Below are positions 8,357 through 16,857 of a stretch of 64,000 bases of DNA, piece by piece. The notes under the pieces are model-generated. The model was not told where the DNA came from. It ran no database searches and saw nothing but the letters and a program-made list of their open reading frames with translations. Position numbers and translations under genes: made by a program. This stretch comes from an uncultured Sulfitobacter sp. Its GTDB lineage: Bacteria > Pseudomonadota > Alphaproteobacteria > Rhodobacterales > Rhodobacteraceae. The stretch covers positions 1 to 64,000 of the forward strand of contig CALFWM010000020.1 of assembly GCA_937928635.1 (NCBI GenBank), given 5' to 3'. Every line of letters begins with the position of its first letter. Position 1 is the first letter of the stretch.

Positions 8357-9103
8357 CTAGCTCGGTGCAATACTTGCCATCGCTGCATCAAACCGCGCCC
8401 AGCTGATTGACGCCTTGTTTCCGGCATAGCCGTCATAATGCGACCTCCCGCTTGAGTTGGGCAGCCCCGCCCAGATCTTGGCCAGATTGTTCATGAACCC
8501 GGTCCGGCTCAACGTTCCGGCGCGAAACTTGTGCAATCCCGCCTCGGCCAGCAGAACATCCGCCAGCCGGTCCTGCACCGCGGGTGAAAACCGCTCATGC
8601 GCTTTGGTGCCGGTCTTGCGCACCACCCGCGCCAGTGTTTGCGGAATGAACTGATATTTCCCAATCGCATGGGGCTGGCCCGGCGTGGCCTTGATCCATT
8701 CAAACACCTCACCCACGGTCATCTGCGTTGGCACCTTGGGCGGTTTGACGCGCGCGCCATGCTGCACGGCATCATACCCGTTACGGCGCGACTCCGCCTG
8801 CTGAATAACCGCGCGGATCACTTCAATATCGCTCCCTTTTAAGGCGCGACCCGTGGCATCGGGAAACTCGGGCACATGGGCGGGTCGATCATAAAACATG
8901 CCCCCCTTCGCCGTCCCGACAAATAAACTGCCTGTCGCGATCTCCCGCTCCTGTTGGGGGGCGGCAAACAGCGCGCCACGGTCCTGGCCCATGCCGCTTT
9001 GGTCCAACAGCGATACCACACCGGAAACAGCCGGAAGCGCCCCCGCGATCAACATCACCAACACCCAAAAACTGCGCACATAACCCCCGGATGACCGTTT
9101 CAT
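8357..9103 (-). CDS. Secreted lysozyme-like (muramidase) protein
   Basis: 248 residues. A signal or anchor segment is at residues 10-33 (hydrophobic core after KRSSGGYVR). The C-terminal 150 residues carry the lysozyme-fold pattern QQAESRRNGYDAVQ (candidate catalytic Glu), IGKYQFIPQTL and AKIWAGLPNSSGRSHYDGYAGNK, which resemble phage-type muramidases and GH104-like proteins. It likely cuts peptidoglycan in the periplasm. It stands alone, with no holin or phage genes, so it is probably a chromosomal cell-wall enzyme. Confidence 0.75.
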   Translation of the reverse strand: MKRSSGGYVRSFWVLVMLIAGALPAVSGVVSLLDQSGMGQDRGALFAAPQQEREIATGSLFVGTAKGGMFYDRPAHVPEFPDATGRALKGSDIEVIRAVIQQAESRRNGYDAVQHGARVKPPKVPTQMTVGEVFEWIKATPGQPHAIGKYQFIPQTLARVVRKTGTKAHERFSPAVQDRLADVLLAEAGLHKFRAGTLSRTGFMNNLAKIWAGLPNSSGRSHYDGYAGNKASISWARFDAAMASIAPS

Positions 9104-9141
9104 CCGGCATCTTGCGCAAAAGAGATTTACATTTCATGTAA

Positions 9142-9822
9142 TCACGAAAGCTGCGCGCGCACGTCGGCAAATTGCGCCACAGGCGCGCGGCTGAATTCCA
9201 GATCAATGGGCAGCTCCTTGTCCTCATGCCACAGGCTCAAAAACAACACCGCATCATCCTGCCCCCAGATCCATCGAACCTCTGCCAGGCCCGCCGCCAT
9301 CAGCACATCAAATGCCGTGTCTTCATATAGGTGGGCCGGTTCAATCCCCAAAAACGCGGCAATGCTCTGGCCTTCATGGCCCACCACGTTGCTGATGGCC
9401 GCGCGGTAGCTGTCCATCGCGGCGCCCACCTGTCTTTCGATCTCACTGTGTTCCAGCCCGGCATAGGGATCATCAAAAAACATATGCGAACTGGCCAGGG
9501 CCACGCCAACCCGCCCGGTGGGGTCAGCACTCAAATCGTCCGTATCCTCGGCCCAATCTTCCTCCGCCTCCTCTCGCATGGCCTTCAGCCCGGCCAACGT
9601 GGTGGCAAGCTCTGCGGGCGGCAGGTTCATGGATCGGACCTTTTCCTCTGCCTGCTGGAACAGTTGTTGGGGTGTAGGGCTGTCCTGATCTTGCGCACCC
9701 TGCGCTGCCATCTGACCCGCCATCGTTGAAAACGCATCGTCCGATGCCGCAATCAACCGGGCAAACATGGCCTCCGGATCCTCTGTCACCTGCCAACGCC
9801 AGATTGAAATCGCATCGGTCAT
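9142..9822 (-). CDS. Uncharacterised acidic protein
   Basis: 226 residues from ATG 9822; the longer frame upstream overlaps the divergent sigma gene and is rejected. Acidic and soluble, with no signal peptide. The middle is helical (EEKVRSMNLPPAELATTLAG) and the C-terminal half looks like a compact alpha/beta domain (DVLMAAGLAEVRWIWGQDD). No family recognised. It is upstream of the lysozyme-like gene in the same direction, 38 bases apart, and divergent from the ECF sigma factor. Confidence 0.7.
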   Translation of the reverse strand: MTDAISIWRWQVTEDPEAMFARLIAASDDAFSTMAGQMAAQGAQDQDSPTPQQLFQQAEEKVRSMNLPPAELATTLAGLKAMREEAEEDWAEDTDDLSADPTGRVGVALASSHMFFDDPYAGLEHSEIERQVGAAMDSYRAAISNVVGHEGQSIAAFLGIEPAHLYEDTAFDVLMAAGLAEVRWIWGQDDAVLFLSLWHEDKELPIDLEFSRAPVAQFADVRAQLS

Positions 9823-9935
9823 TTCATCATTTCCCTGCCCTATTTGCCCCCTGATATGACAGCCCCGAAGGCCGCGCGCAAAAATTTTTGACGTTCTGCC
9901 AAGGATTGACGCGCGCCATGCGTCATACTCTTGTG

Positions 9936-10478
9936 ATGTTGATGAGCACGAGTGACAATAATCTGGCACTGGCCGCTGCGGGCGGGGATGCGGCGGCGTT
10001 CTCTGCTCTGCTGGAGCGGCATTATGACCGGCTGTTCCGCTTGTGCTTTCGACTGACCGGCGCGCAGGCGGAGGCAGAGGATTTGACCCAGGATATTTGC
10101 GCCGCCCTGCCCGCCAAGCTGCAACACTATCGCGGTGAAGCCGCGATCACGACCTGGCTTTATCGTGTGGCCGTCAACGCGGCCCATGATCGACGGCGCC
10201 GGCAGGCGAGCCACCAAAAGGCCGCGACAGGCTGGGGCGATTGGGAAATCAACCGGCAGGCCGCAAATGCCGAGGCCGCGGAAGCGGTGGATTGGCTGAC
10301 CCAAGCCATGCGCGCCTTGCCTGCGGATCTGCGCGACACGCTGGCGCTGGTGCTGGATGATGTGACCCACCGCGAGGCGGGCGAGATACTCGGCGTTTCA
10401 GAGGGCACCATCAGCTGGCGCATCTCTGAGGCCAAGAAACAACTGGCGCAGATGCGTCAAACGGAGGAAACGCAATGA
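9936..10478 (+). CDS. ECF-type RNA polymerase sigma factor
   Basis: About 180 residues. Region 2 (YDRLFRLCFRLTGAQAEAED, then TWLYRVAVNAAHDRRRR) and region 4 (LPADLRDTLALVLDDVTHRE then GEILGVSEGTISWRI helix-turn-helix) are both complete. Start uncertain: ATGs at 9918, 9936 and 9942 are in frame and none has a good SD. The stop overlaps the start of the next gene by 4 bases (ATGA), so sigma and the membrane-anchored VWA protein are made together. That is the position usually taken by an anti-sigma factor. Confidence 0.88.
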   Translation: MLMSTSDNNLALAAAGGDAAAFSALLERHYDRLFRLCFRLTGAQAEAEDLTQDICAALPAKLQHYRGEAAITTWLYRVAVNAAHDRRRRQASHQKAATGWGDWEINRQAANAEAAEAVDWLTQAMRALPADLRDTLALVLDDVTHREAGEILGVSEGTISWRISEAKKQLAQMRQTEETQ

Positions 10479-12589
10479 GCGACGACCTCAATGATCTGAA
10501 GAACCTGATGGACGCGGCCACGCCCGCACCAAATGCAGCCGCGCGGGCAAAAAATATCGCCCTTGCGCAAAAAAATTTCGAAACGCTCCAAGGATCGCGA
10601 AATGGCGCGCGTCTTACTTCTGATCGCCCAAACAAGGGCTTCATTTCAGGAGTTAAGAACATGCTGAACCAAATGACCTCCCGCGCTGGCCTGACCGCCT
10701 CGACTGCTTTGATTGCCGTGGGGCTAGTGGCCTTTACGCCCATCGGAGAGGGGCTGTTGAACCCCGGTGATTTTTGGGAAACCAACGTTACATCAGCAGT
10801 TCAAGAGAACGCGACTGGCGGCAGCGTATCAGCCGGGAATGCAGACATAACACTGGGTGGATACGCGGAATTTGGAATTGGATATAGTGAAGACAGATCC
10901 GCCGACGAAGTGGAAATATACAACTTTAGGCTCCGTAACCCCGCCCCAATCGAAAGGGATCTTGGCCTGCCGGGAAGTACGCGCGGTAGAGATTCCTCCA
11001 GACCGTTCGCGGACGAAATGTTAGCTCAATCTGATCTCGCGCTTGGCAACGCTGCGGATCAGGCAGCCGCGGCACCGCAAACCCTCTCCCGTCGCGCGCT
11101 GTCAGAAAGCATCGCCTTGGGTGCCATCGTCGCAGAAGAGGCCCCTGCCCTGACACCGCGCTTTGACCAGGACTTTGACACGATCAACCCATCTGACCCC
11201 AACACCGAAACCTTCGCCAACGAAAAACCAAACCCTGTCAAAATCACCACGGAAACCCCCGTTTCCACCTTCTCCATCGACATGGACACAGCCTCCTACG
11301 CCGTCATCCGCAACTCCCTCACCAACGGCCAAATGCCGAACCCAAGTGCCGTGCGGATCGAGGAAATGGTGAACTATTTCACCTACGACTACCCGGCCCC
11401 AACGGAAGGCAACGCCTTTCAACCCACAGTCTCTGTCACCCAAACCCCATGGAACGCGGACACCCAATTGGTGCAAATCGGCCTGCAAGGCGCGGTGCCG
11501 GATGTGGCGGACCGCCCACCGCTGAACCTTGTGTTCCTGATCGACACCTCCGGCTCGATGAGCAGCGCGAACAAGCTGCCCCTGCTGAAACAGAGCTTTG
11601 CCCTGATGCTGGCGCAACTGCGCCCCGAGGATCAGGTGGCGATTGTGACCTACGCGGGTTCCGCCGGTCAGGTGCTGGCCCCTACCCCGGCGGGCGACCG
11701 TTCGACCATTCTGGCGGCCTTGAACAACCTTGGCGCGGGTGGCGCAACGGCGGGTCAGGCCGGGCTGCAACAGGCCTATGCCACCGCCGCCGCCATGGCC
11801 AAAGAGGGGGACGTGAACCGCGTGATCCTTGCCACGGACGGTGATTTTAACGTGGGTTTGAATGATCCTGAGGCGCTGAAAACCTACATCGCGGACAAAC
11901 GCAACAGCGGCACGTATCTATCCGTGTTGGGCTTTGGGCGCGGCAATCTGGATGACGCTACAATGCAAGCCTTGGCCCAGAACGGCAATGGGACGGCGGC
12001 CTATATCGACACCTTGAGCGAGGCGCAAAAGGTGTTGGTGGATCAACTGACCGGCGCGCTGTTCCCCATCGCCAATGATGTGAAGATTCAGGTGGAGTTC
12101 AACCCGGCACAAATTTCTGAATACCGCCTGATCGGCTATGAAACCCGCGCGCTGCGCCGTGAAGACTTCAACAACAACAAAGTGGATGCAGGCGACATTG
12201 GCGCAGGGCATCAGGTGACGGCCCTTTATGAGGTCACGCCCGTTGGCTCCCCGGCTGAGTTGAACGATGCCCTGCGGTATGGCGATGCGGCGGCACCGGC
12301 GGCGGGTGCCAGTGATGAACTGGCCTTTCTGCGTCTGCGCTACAAGGCACCGGGCGAGGCCACCAGCCAGTTGATCGAAACACCGATCACGGCGACAGAC
12401 GCCTCTGACGCCGGGTTTGCGGCGGCCATGGCGGGATTTGGGCACCTCCTGCGCGACAGCACCTATGTGGGCGATTGGTCTTACACGGACGCCATTGCGC
12501 TGGCCAATGCGACCAGGGGCAGTGATCCGTTTGGCTACCGCGCCGAGGCCATCCAATTGTTGCGGCTGGCGCAAAGCCTTTCCCGGTAG
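10475..12589 (+). CDS. Membrane-anchored von Willebrand A protein, YfbK-like
   Basis: 704 residues. The N-terminal 60 residues are cytosolic-looking and helical, and one membrane helix is at about 70-90. A variable linker follows. The VWA domain begins near residue 350 with the MIDAS motif DTSGSMSS and a later ATDGDFNVG. The C-terminal part resembles the YfbK C-terminal domain (DUF3520). It is coupled to the upstream ECF sigma gene. The linker at residues about 115-175 is odd: its codons are much richer in A/T (ATA, AGA, AGG) than the rest, and its peptide GGYAEFGIGYSEDR looks like the first strands of a roseobacter porin. Function is unknown; a surface-stress sensor or anti-sigma role is inference. 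Confidence 0.85.
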   Translation: MSDDLNDLKNLMDAATPAPNAAARAKNIALAQKNFETLQGSRNGARLTSDRPNKGFISGVKNMLNQMTSRAGLTASTALIAVGLVAFTPIGEGLLNPGDFWETNVTSAVQENATGGSVSAGNADITLGGYAEFGIGYSEDRSADEVEIYNFRLRNPAPIERDLGLPGSTRGRDSSRPFADEMLAQSDLALGNAADQAAAAPQTLSRRALSESIALGAIVAEEAPALTPRFDQDFDTINPSDPNTETFANEKPNPVKITTETPVSTFSIDMDTASYAVIRNSLTNGQMPNPSAVRIEEMVNYFTYDYPAPTEGNAFQPTVSVTQTPWNADTQLVQIGLQGAVPDVADRPPLNLVFLIDTSGSMSSANKLPLLKQSFALMLAQLRPEDQVAIVTYAGSAGQVLAPTPAGDRSTILAALNNLGAGGATAGQAGLQQAYATAAAMAKEGDVNRVILATDGDFNVGLNDPEALKTYIADKRNSGTYLSVLGFGRGNLDDATMQALAQNGNGTAAYIDTLSEAQKVLVDQLTGALFPIANDVKIQVEFNPAQISEYRLIGYETRALRREDFNNNKVDAGDIGAGHQVTALYEVTPVGSPAELNDALRYGDAAAPAAGASDELAFLRLRYKAPGEATSQLIETPITATDASDAGFAAAMAGFGHLLRDSTYVGDWSYTDAIALANATRGSDPFGYRAEAIQLLRLAQSLSR

Positions 12590-12636
12590 GATGGGTGGTT
12601 CTGGCCCCCTTGGGCCGGGTTCACCCATCTGCGTTC

Positions 12637-12666
12637 AAAGCAGGCCGTTTCCCCCCGGCCTGCTTT
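12637..12666 (+). terminator. Hairpin terminator
   Basis: Perfect 11-bp stem AAAGCAGGCCG / CGGCCTGCTTT with an 8-nt C-rich loop, 48 bases after the VWA gene. It ends the sigma-VWA operon before the gamma-glutamyltransferase gene. Confidence 0.8.
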
Positions 12667-12726
12667 GGCATTGCTGCGACAGCCAGAGCGTGTAGCCTAT
12701 GCAAAAATTGAACCACAGGATATTTT

Positions 12727-14322
12727 ATGCAGCTGCGCGCCAATCACCACTATCCCTCCCGCCGCTCCGCCGTTTTGGCCCGCAACACGGTCGCCACCTC
12801 GCACCCTCTGGCCGCACAGGCCGGTTTGCGGATGCTCGCGCGCGGCGGCAATGCAGTGGATGCGGCACTGGCCACGGCGATCACCCTGACGGTGGTGGAA
12901 CCGACGGGCAATGGCCTTGGCTCAGACGCCTTCGCAATCCTCTGGGACGGCAGCGACCTTCATGGCCTTAACGCCTCTGGCCGCTCTCCGGCAGGCTGGA
13001 CACCGGAACGTTTCAAAAACCACACCACAATGCCCTATCGCGGCTGGGAAACTGTGACGGTGCCGGGTGCTGTTTCCGCCTGGGTCACGCTGTCGGAACG
13101 CTTTGGCAAACTCCCCTTTGCGACCCTTTTTGAGGCGGCCATCACCTATGCCGAGGATGGCCATGCGGTTTCCCCCATTGTCGCAACACTCTGGGCGCGT
13201 GCGGCGGAGGAACTGGGGGATCAACCGGGGTTTGCAGAGACCTTTATGCCAAAAGGCCGCGCGCCCAAGGCAGGCGAAATCTTCAGAAGCCCCGGCCATG
13301 CCCGCACCCTGCGACTGATCGCTAAATCGAAGGGTGAGGCGTTTTACAAAGGGGAGATTGCACAGGCCATTGCCGCCTACGCCGCCCTGCATGGTGCGGC
13401 GTTGAGTACGCAGGACATGGCCAGTCATACCAATGATTGGTGTGGCACGGTTGCGCAGAATTTCGACAATCTGACGCTGCACGAAATCCCCCCCAACGGT
13501 CAGGGCATTGCCGCCTGCATTGGTCTTGGCATCCTGCAGCACACCAACATCCGCGATCTGGATACGGACGATCCGCGCGCCTTTCATTTGCAGATCGAGG
13601 CCATGAAACTGGCACTGGCTGACGCCGAAGGCTATGTTGCCGACCCCGATCATATGAGCGCGGTGACAGCGGATGATCTGCTCAACCCGGATTACCTGAG
13701 GGCCCGTGCGGCGCTGATCGACCCGAACCGCGCACAGGATCACGGCGCGGGGGCACCCCAAACCGGCGGCACCGTTTACCTGAGTGCAGCGGATGCTGAC
13801 GGCATGATGGTCTCGTTTATCCAGTCGAACTATGCGGGCTTTGGCTCTGGTGTGGTGGTGCCAGGGTACGGTGTGGCGCTGCAAAACCGTGGCGCTGGGT
13901 TCTCACTGGACCCGAGCCATCAAAATCACATAGGCCCGTCAAAACGCCCCTTTCACACGATCATTCCGGGGTTCCTGATGCGTGACGGTGCCCCCTTGAT
14001 GAGCTTTGGCGTCATGGGGGGCCCCATGCAGGCCCAGGGCCACCTACAAATGGTCTTGCGCACGGCAATCTGGGGCCAGGACCCACAGATGGCTGCGGAC
14101 GCACCGCGCTGGCGCGTGAGCGAAGGGTTGGGCGTTGCCTGTGAAACCAGCATGCCTGATGAAACCATCGCGGCCTTACGCGCGCTGGGGCACGACATCA
14201 CGCTGGAAGCACCTGACAATGCGTTTGGCTTTGGCGGTGCGCAACTGATTTGGCGTTTGGAAAACGGCACCTATGCAGCGGGCTCTGATCCGCGCAAGGA
14301 CGGGATGGCGGTGGGGTTCTGA
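12727..14322 (+). CDS. Gamma-glutamyltransferase family protein
   Basis: 531 residues, close to the family length. The N-terminal block SHPLAAQAGLRMLARGGNAV and PTGNGLGSDAF are typical of the large-subunit half. The autoprocessing and nucleophile Thr is expected in TGGTVYLSAAD (about residue 348), where the small subunit starts, and GVMGGPMQAQGHLQM follows near the C-terminus. There is no N-terminal signal peptide, so this member is probably cytoplasmic and may act on glutathione-like or other gamma-glutamyl or acyl compounds. The ATG at 12727 is the first start after the terminator. Confidence 0.88.
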   Translation: MQLRANHHYPSRRSAVLARNTVATSHPLAAQAGLRMLARGGNAVDAALATAITLTVVEPTGNGLGSDAFAILWDGSDLHGLNASGRSPAGWTPERFKNHTTMPYRGWETVTVPGAVSAWVTLSERFGKLPFATLFEAAITYAEDGHAVSPIVATLWARAAEELGDQPGFAETFMPKGRAPKAGEIFRSPGHARTLRLIAKSKGEAFYKGEIAQAIAAYAALHGAALSTQDMASHTNDWCGTVAQNFDNLTLHEIPPNGQGIAACIGLGILQHTNIRDLDTDDPRAFHLQIEAMKLALADAEGYVADPDHMSAVTADDLLNPDYLRARAALIDPNRAQDHGAGAPQTGGTVYLSAADADGMMVSFIQSNYAGFGSGVVVPGYGVALQNRGAGFSLDPSHQNHIGPSKRPFHTIIPGFLMRDGAPLMSFGVMGGPMQAQGHLQMVLRTAIWGQDPQMAADAPRWRVSEGLGVACETSMPDETIAALRALGHDITLEAPDNAFGFGGAQLIWRLENGTYAAGSDPRKDGMAVGF

Positions 14323-14346
14323 ACGTCGCTCTACACAGCGGCGGGG

Positions 14347-14507
14347 GCGGGCCAAGGCCCGCCTTACGCGACCCGAAACAACCGCTGTCCTGCATAGGTA
14401 AATTGGAAGTACAAAAACCCTTTCACCCTTCCCTTAAATTCATCCGAAGTATCGGCCTGCAATGTCCTCTCATAAGGGAAGCTGGCGTAAGGCGGGCCTT
14501 GGCCCGC
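14347..14507. repeat. 161-bp element bounded by 23-nt inverted repeats
   Basis: A perfect 23-nt sequence (core GGGCCAAGGCCCGCCTTACG) at 14347-14369 recurs inverted at 14485-14507. Each arm is itself partly palindromic (GGGCCAAGGCCC). The interior holds no ORF of note but contains the diverged copy of the TTCACCCTTCC box. It fills most of the gap between the ggt-like gene and hsp20. The organisation resembles a small non-autonomous element or a large transcription-ending structure. Confidence 0.6.
14421..14445. repeat. Dispersed repeat box, copy 2 (diverged)
   Basis: TTTCACCCTTCCCTTAAATT then CATCC; it matches the boxes at 8291 and 30533 except around the central AATAAAC. It lies inside the inverted-repeat element 14347-14507. 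Confidence 0.45.
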
Positions 14508-14563
14508 TCTTACAAACAAAAATGTGCCGCCCACATGCAAGGGGCGGCGCAAATGGTTCAGGG

Positions 14564-15034
14564 TTAGTTCACGGCCTTTGCGTCAACCACATCCTTTTCA
14601 ACCGCTTTCACATCTGAGGCGATGCGGATTTGGCGGGGTTTCAAGGCTTCGGGCACCTGACGTTCCAGATCAATGTGCAACATCCCATTGGCATGGGCCG
14701 CACCGGTGACCTGCACATGATCTGCCAAATGGAACCGGCGCTCAAACGCACGCGTCGCGATTCCGCGGTGCAGATAGGTCTTTTCACCATCTTCATCAGC
14801 CTTGCGGGCGGAGACAATCAACGATGTCTCACGCACCTCAACGGAGAGGTCATCCTCGCCAAAACCGGCAACGGCAATGGTAATCCTATAGGCATCATCC
14901 GCTGTCTTTTCGATGTTGTAAGGGGGGTAGCTGGGCGCGCTGCTGTCAGACGTCAGCACGCGGTCCATCAGATTTGCAATCTGGTCGAAACCCACGCTGG
15001 AACGGTAAAGCGGGGCAAAATCAAACGTACGCAT
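14564..15034 (-). CDS. Hsp20 / alpha-crystallin small heat-shock protein
   Basis: 156 residues starting at MRTFDFAPLYRSS (ATG 15034, AGGA upstream), which matches the IbpA-type N-terminus of alphaproteobacteria. The alpha-crystallin domain spans about 35-125 (YNIEKTADDAYRITIAVAGF ... ERRFHLADHVQV), and the short tail carries Lys and Arg. It holds unfolding proteins in a refoldable state. No sigma-32 promoter or ROSE-type element could be placed with confidence. Monocistronic, downstream of the protease pair on the same strand. Confidence 0.92.
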   Translation of the reverse strand: MRTFDFAPLYRSSVGFDQIANLMDRVLTSDSSAPSYPPYNIEKTADDAYRITIAVAGFGEDDLSVEVRETSLIVSARKADEDGEKTYLHRGIATRAFERRFHLADHVQVTGAAHANGMLHIDLERQVPEALKPRQIRIASDVKAVEKDVVDAKAVN

Positions 15035-15172
15035 TGTGTAATCCTCATTCCTAGAGCGATTGAAGTTCAGACCCTCCACCATTGGACGGGCCTTGTTTTG
15101 GAACGTCACGGCCCTGCGATAGGCACCGTCACGCATCCAATGTGGGGATGGTTTTTGCGGTTTCAAGACCCT

Positions 15173-15979
15173 TCAGGGTTTGACAAACTTTGCACCGCTG
15201 GCGGTCTTCCCGGCCCCGATCACCAGCCGTTTCACAACGGCCTGGGGGCGCGGTGCCCCGGCGCGTAAATTCGACTTCAGCTCTGCCAAAACGGGCTCCA
15301 GCGCCATGCCAAAGGCAACTTTGCGGCCCTGATACTGGCTCATCCCTGACACAACAGACACAATGCGCCCGCGCCCGTTCAGATGGGTAAACACCGGCGC
15401 GCCGGAGGATCCAAAGGTAACATCGCAATCCATCATCAGGATCTGTTGCGTAAAATCTATCACCTGACACTGATTTTGCCGCGACAACGCATCTGACCGG
15501 CCCCGACCATAAGATACCACGCTGACCGGCCCATGGACGACACCACCACGATGCACCGCAAACGGGGCCAGTTCACTGGATGGAATAGGACTGTCGAGCC
15601 GCACGAGGGCAACGTCATGGCGCACATTCTCGCGGCTCAGCGGTGTGCCCGGTTTGAACCCCTTGTGCGCGGCAATCTGGATCACGCCCCTTTCGGCTGC
15701 GGCTTGCCCACCCGTGACCCCTGCGCGGAACCGCATGTCACCGGGGCGCACCGCGGCACCACTTTGATCATACACACAATGTGCCGCCGTCAGGACCAGG
15801 TCAGGGGCGATCAGGGTTCCGGTACAATATCCGCCGTTTCGACTGTCGAGCCGCCCGACGGCCTGCCAGACCAACGCATCATTCTGCGTCTCCAGGCGGC
15901 GCAGGGACGTCGTCTGGCCATAACCCGTTGTCGGCATGATCAGCACCGCCGCCAGCACCAGAGAGACGATCCGCTTCAT
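15173..15979 (-). CDS. Secreted trypsin-like serine protease (paralog 1)
   Basis: 268 residues with a clear signal peptide (1-21, ending GYGQ). The chymotrypsin triad is complete: His in LTAAHC, Asp in HDVALVRLD, Ser in FGSSGAPVF. It ends GAKFVKP, the same seven residues that end the upstream paralog, and the two start regions overlap by 4 bases (ATGA). The S1 subfamily and substrate are unclear. It is co-translated with its paralog, so both are likely exported to the periplasm under one control. Confidence 0.88.
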   Translation of the reverse strand: MKRIVSLVLAAVLIMPTTGYGQTTSLRRLETQNDALVWQAVGRLDSRNGGYCTGTLIAPDLVLTAAHCVYDQSGAAVRPGDMRFRAGVTGGQAAAERGVIQIAAHKGFKPGTPLSRENVRHDVALVRLDSPIPSSELAPFAVHRGGVVHGPVSVVSYGRGRSDALSRQNQCQVIDFTQQILMMDCDVTFGSSGAPVFTHLNGRGRIVSVVSGMSQYQGRKVAFGMALEPVLAELKSNLRAGAPRPQAVVKRLVIGAGKTASGAKFVKP

Positions 15980-16791
15980 GGTTTTACAAATTTGGCACCG
16001 GAATTACGATCACCTGCACCAACCTGAACCCGTTTGCGTACCGGTCCTGCGTCCTGAAAAACGCCCTTTCCTGCAACCAGCTCTGCCTGCAAAAGCGCTA
16101 AGGGACTGCCAAGTGCGGTGCCAAGAGAGACCCGTTCCCCCTCAACCTCAGCCTTGGCTGAAACCACGGAAACGATATGCGCCTGACCATCCAAAAAGGT
16201 AAAGATGGGTGCCCCGGAAGAACCGAAATCAACAGAACATGACGTTACCAGAACGCCTTCCTGCTGCGCCAGAACCTGACAGACCTCCTGCAGGGAGGGT
16301 GCCTCGGACCGGTCATGGGCATAGCTGACCACGCCAACAGAATCCCCCGGTCGGGGGCGCGCGGCAGTGCCAAAAGGTTTGATCGTGGTGTTCTGAATGG
16401 GCCGCTGCAATTCGAGCAGGGCCAGATCATTGCGGACCCGCACAGAAGACACCTGCCCGTCAAAGACATATTCCGGATGAATAACAGCGCGCCGCACATC
16501 GCGGTACGCTCCGGCGCGGCCATTGCGCCAACCAGCCAGAAACTGCACTTCGTTGTGGTTGATCCGCTCTTGGGTCGCGCTGTCGTAAAGACAATGCGCG
16601 GCTGTAAGGACCAGCCGAGGCGCAATCAGGGCACCCGTGCAAAACCCCTTGCCACCAATGTCGAGACGGCCCACGGCCTCCCACGCACCGGCATCAACGC
16701 CGGATTCCAGACGTTTCAGGCGCGCATCCTGCGCAAATGCAGTGGAAGTGATGACCAAAGCCATCAACGAAATAGACATCCAACGCCGCAC
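15976..16791 (-). CDS. Secreted trypsin-like serine protease (paralog 2)
   Basis: About 271 residues. The GTG at 16791 (AGGTGG close upstream) gives RRWMSISLMALVITSTAFAQ as signal peptide; an ATG at 16779 and a much longer in-frame ORF to 16842 are alternatives. Triad: His in LTAAHC, Asp in NDLALLELQ, Ser in FGSSGAPIF. Roughly half of the positions I compared match the following gene, including the identical last seven residues GAKFVKP, so this is a tandem duplication that has diverged. Confidence 0.85.
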   Translation of the reverse strand: MRRWMSISLMALVITSTAFAQDARLKRLESGVDAGAWEAVGRLDIGGKGFCTGALIAPRLVLTAAHCLYDSATQERINHNEVQFLAGWRNGRAGAYRDVRRAVIHPEYVFDGQVSSVRVRNDLALLELQRPIQNTTIKPFGTAARPRPGDSVGVVSYAHDRSEAPSLQEVCQVLAQQEGVLVTSCSVDFGSSGAPIFTFLDGQAHIVSVVSAKAEVEGERVSLGTALGSPLALLQAELVAGKGVFQDAGPVRKRVQVGAGDRNSGAKFVKP

Positions 16792-16857
16792 GAACCACCT
16801 CACATTTATCGTTACACGTTCCGTACAAGGAACTTGCGGCAAAATTAGGGCAGATCG

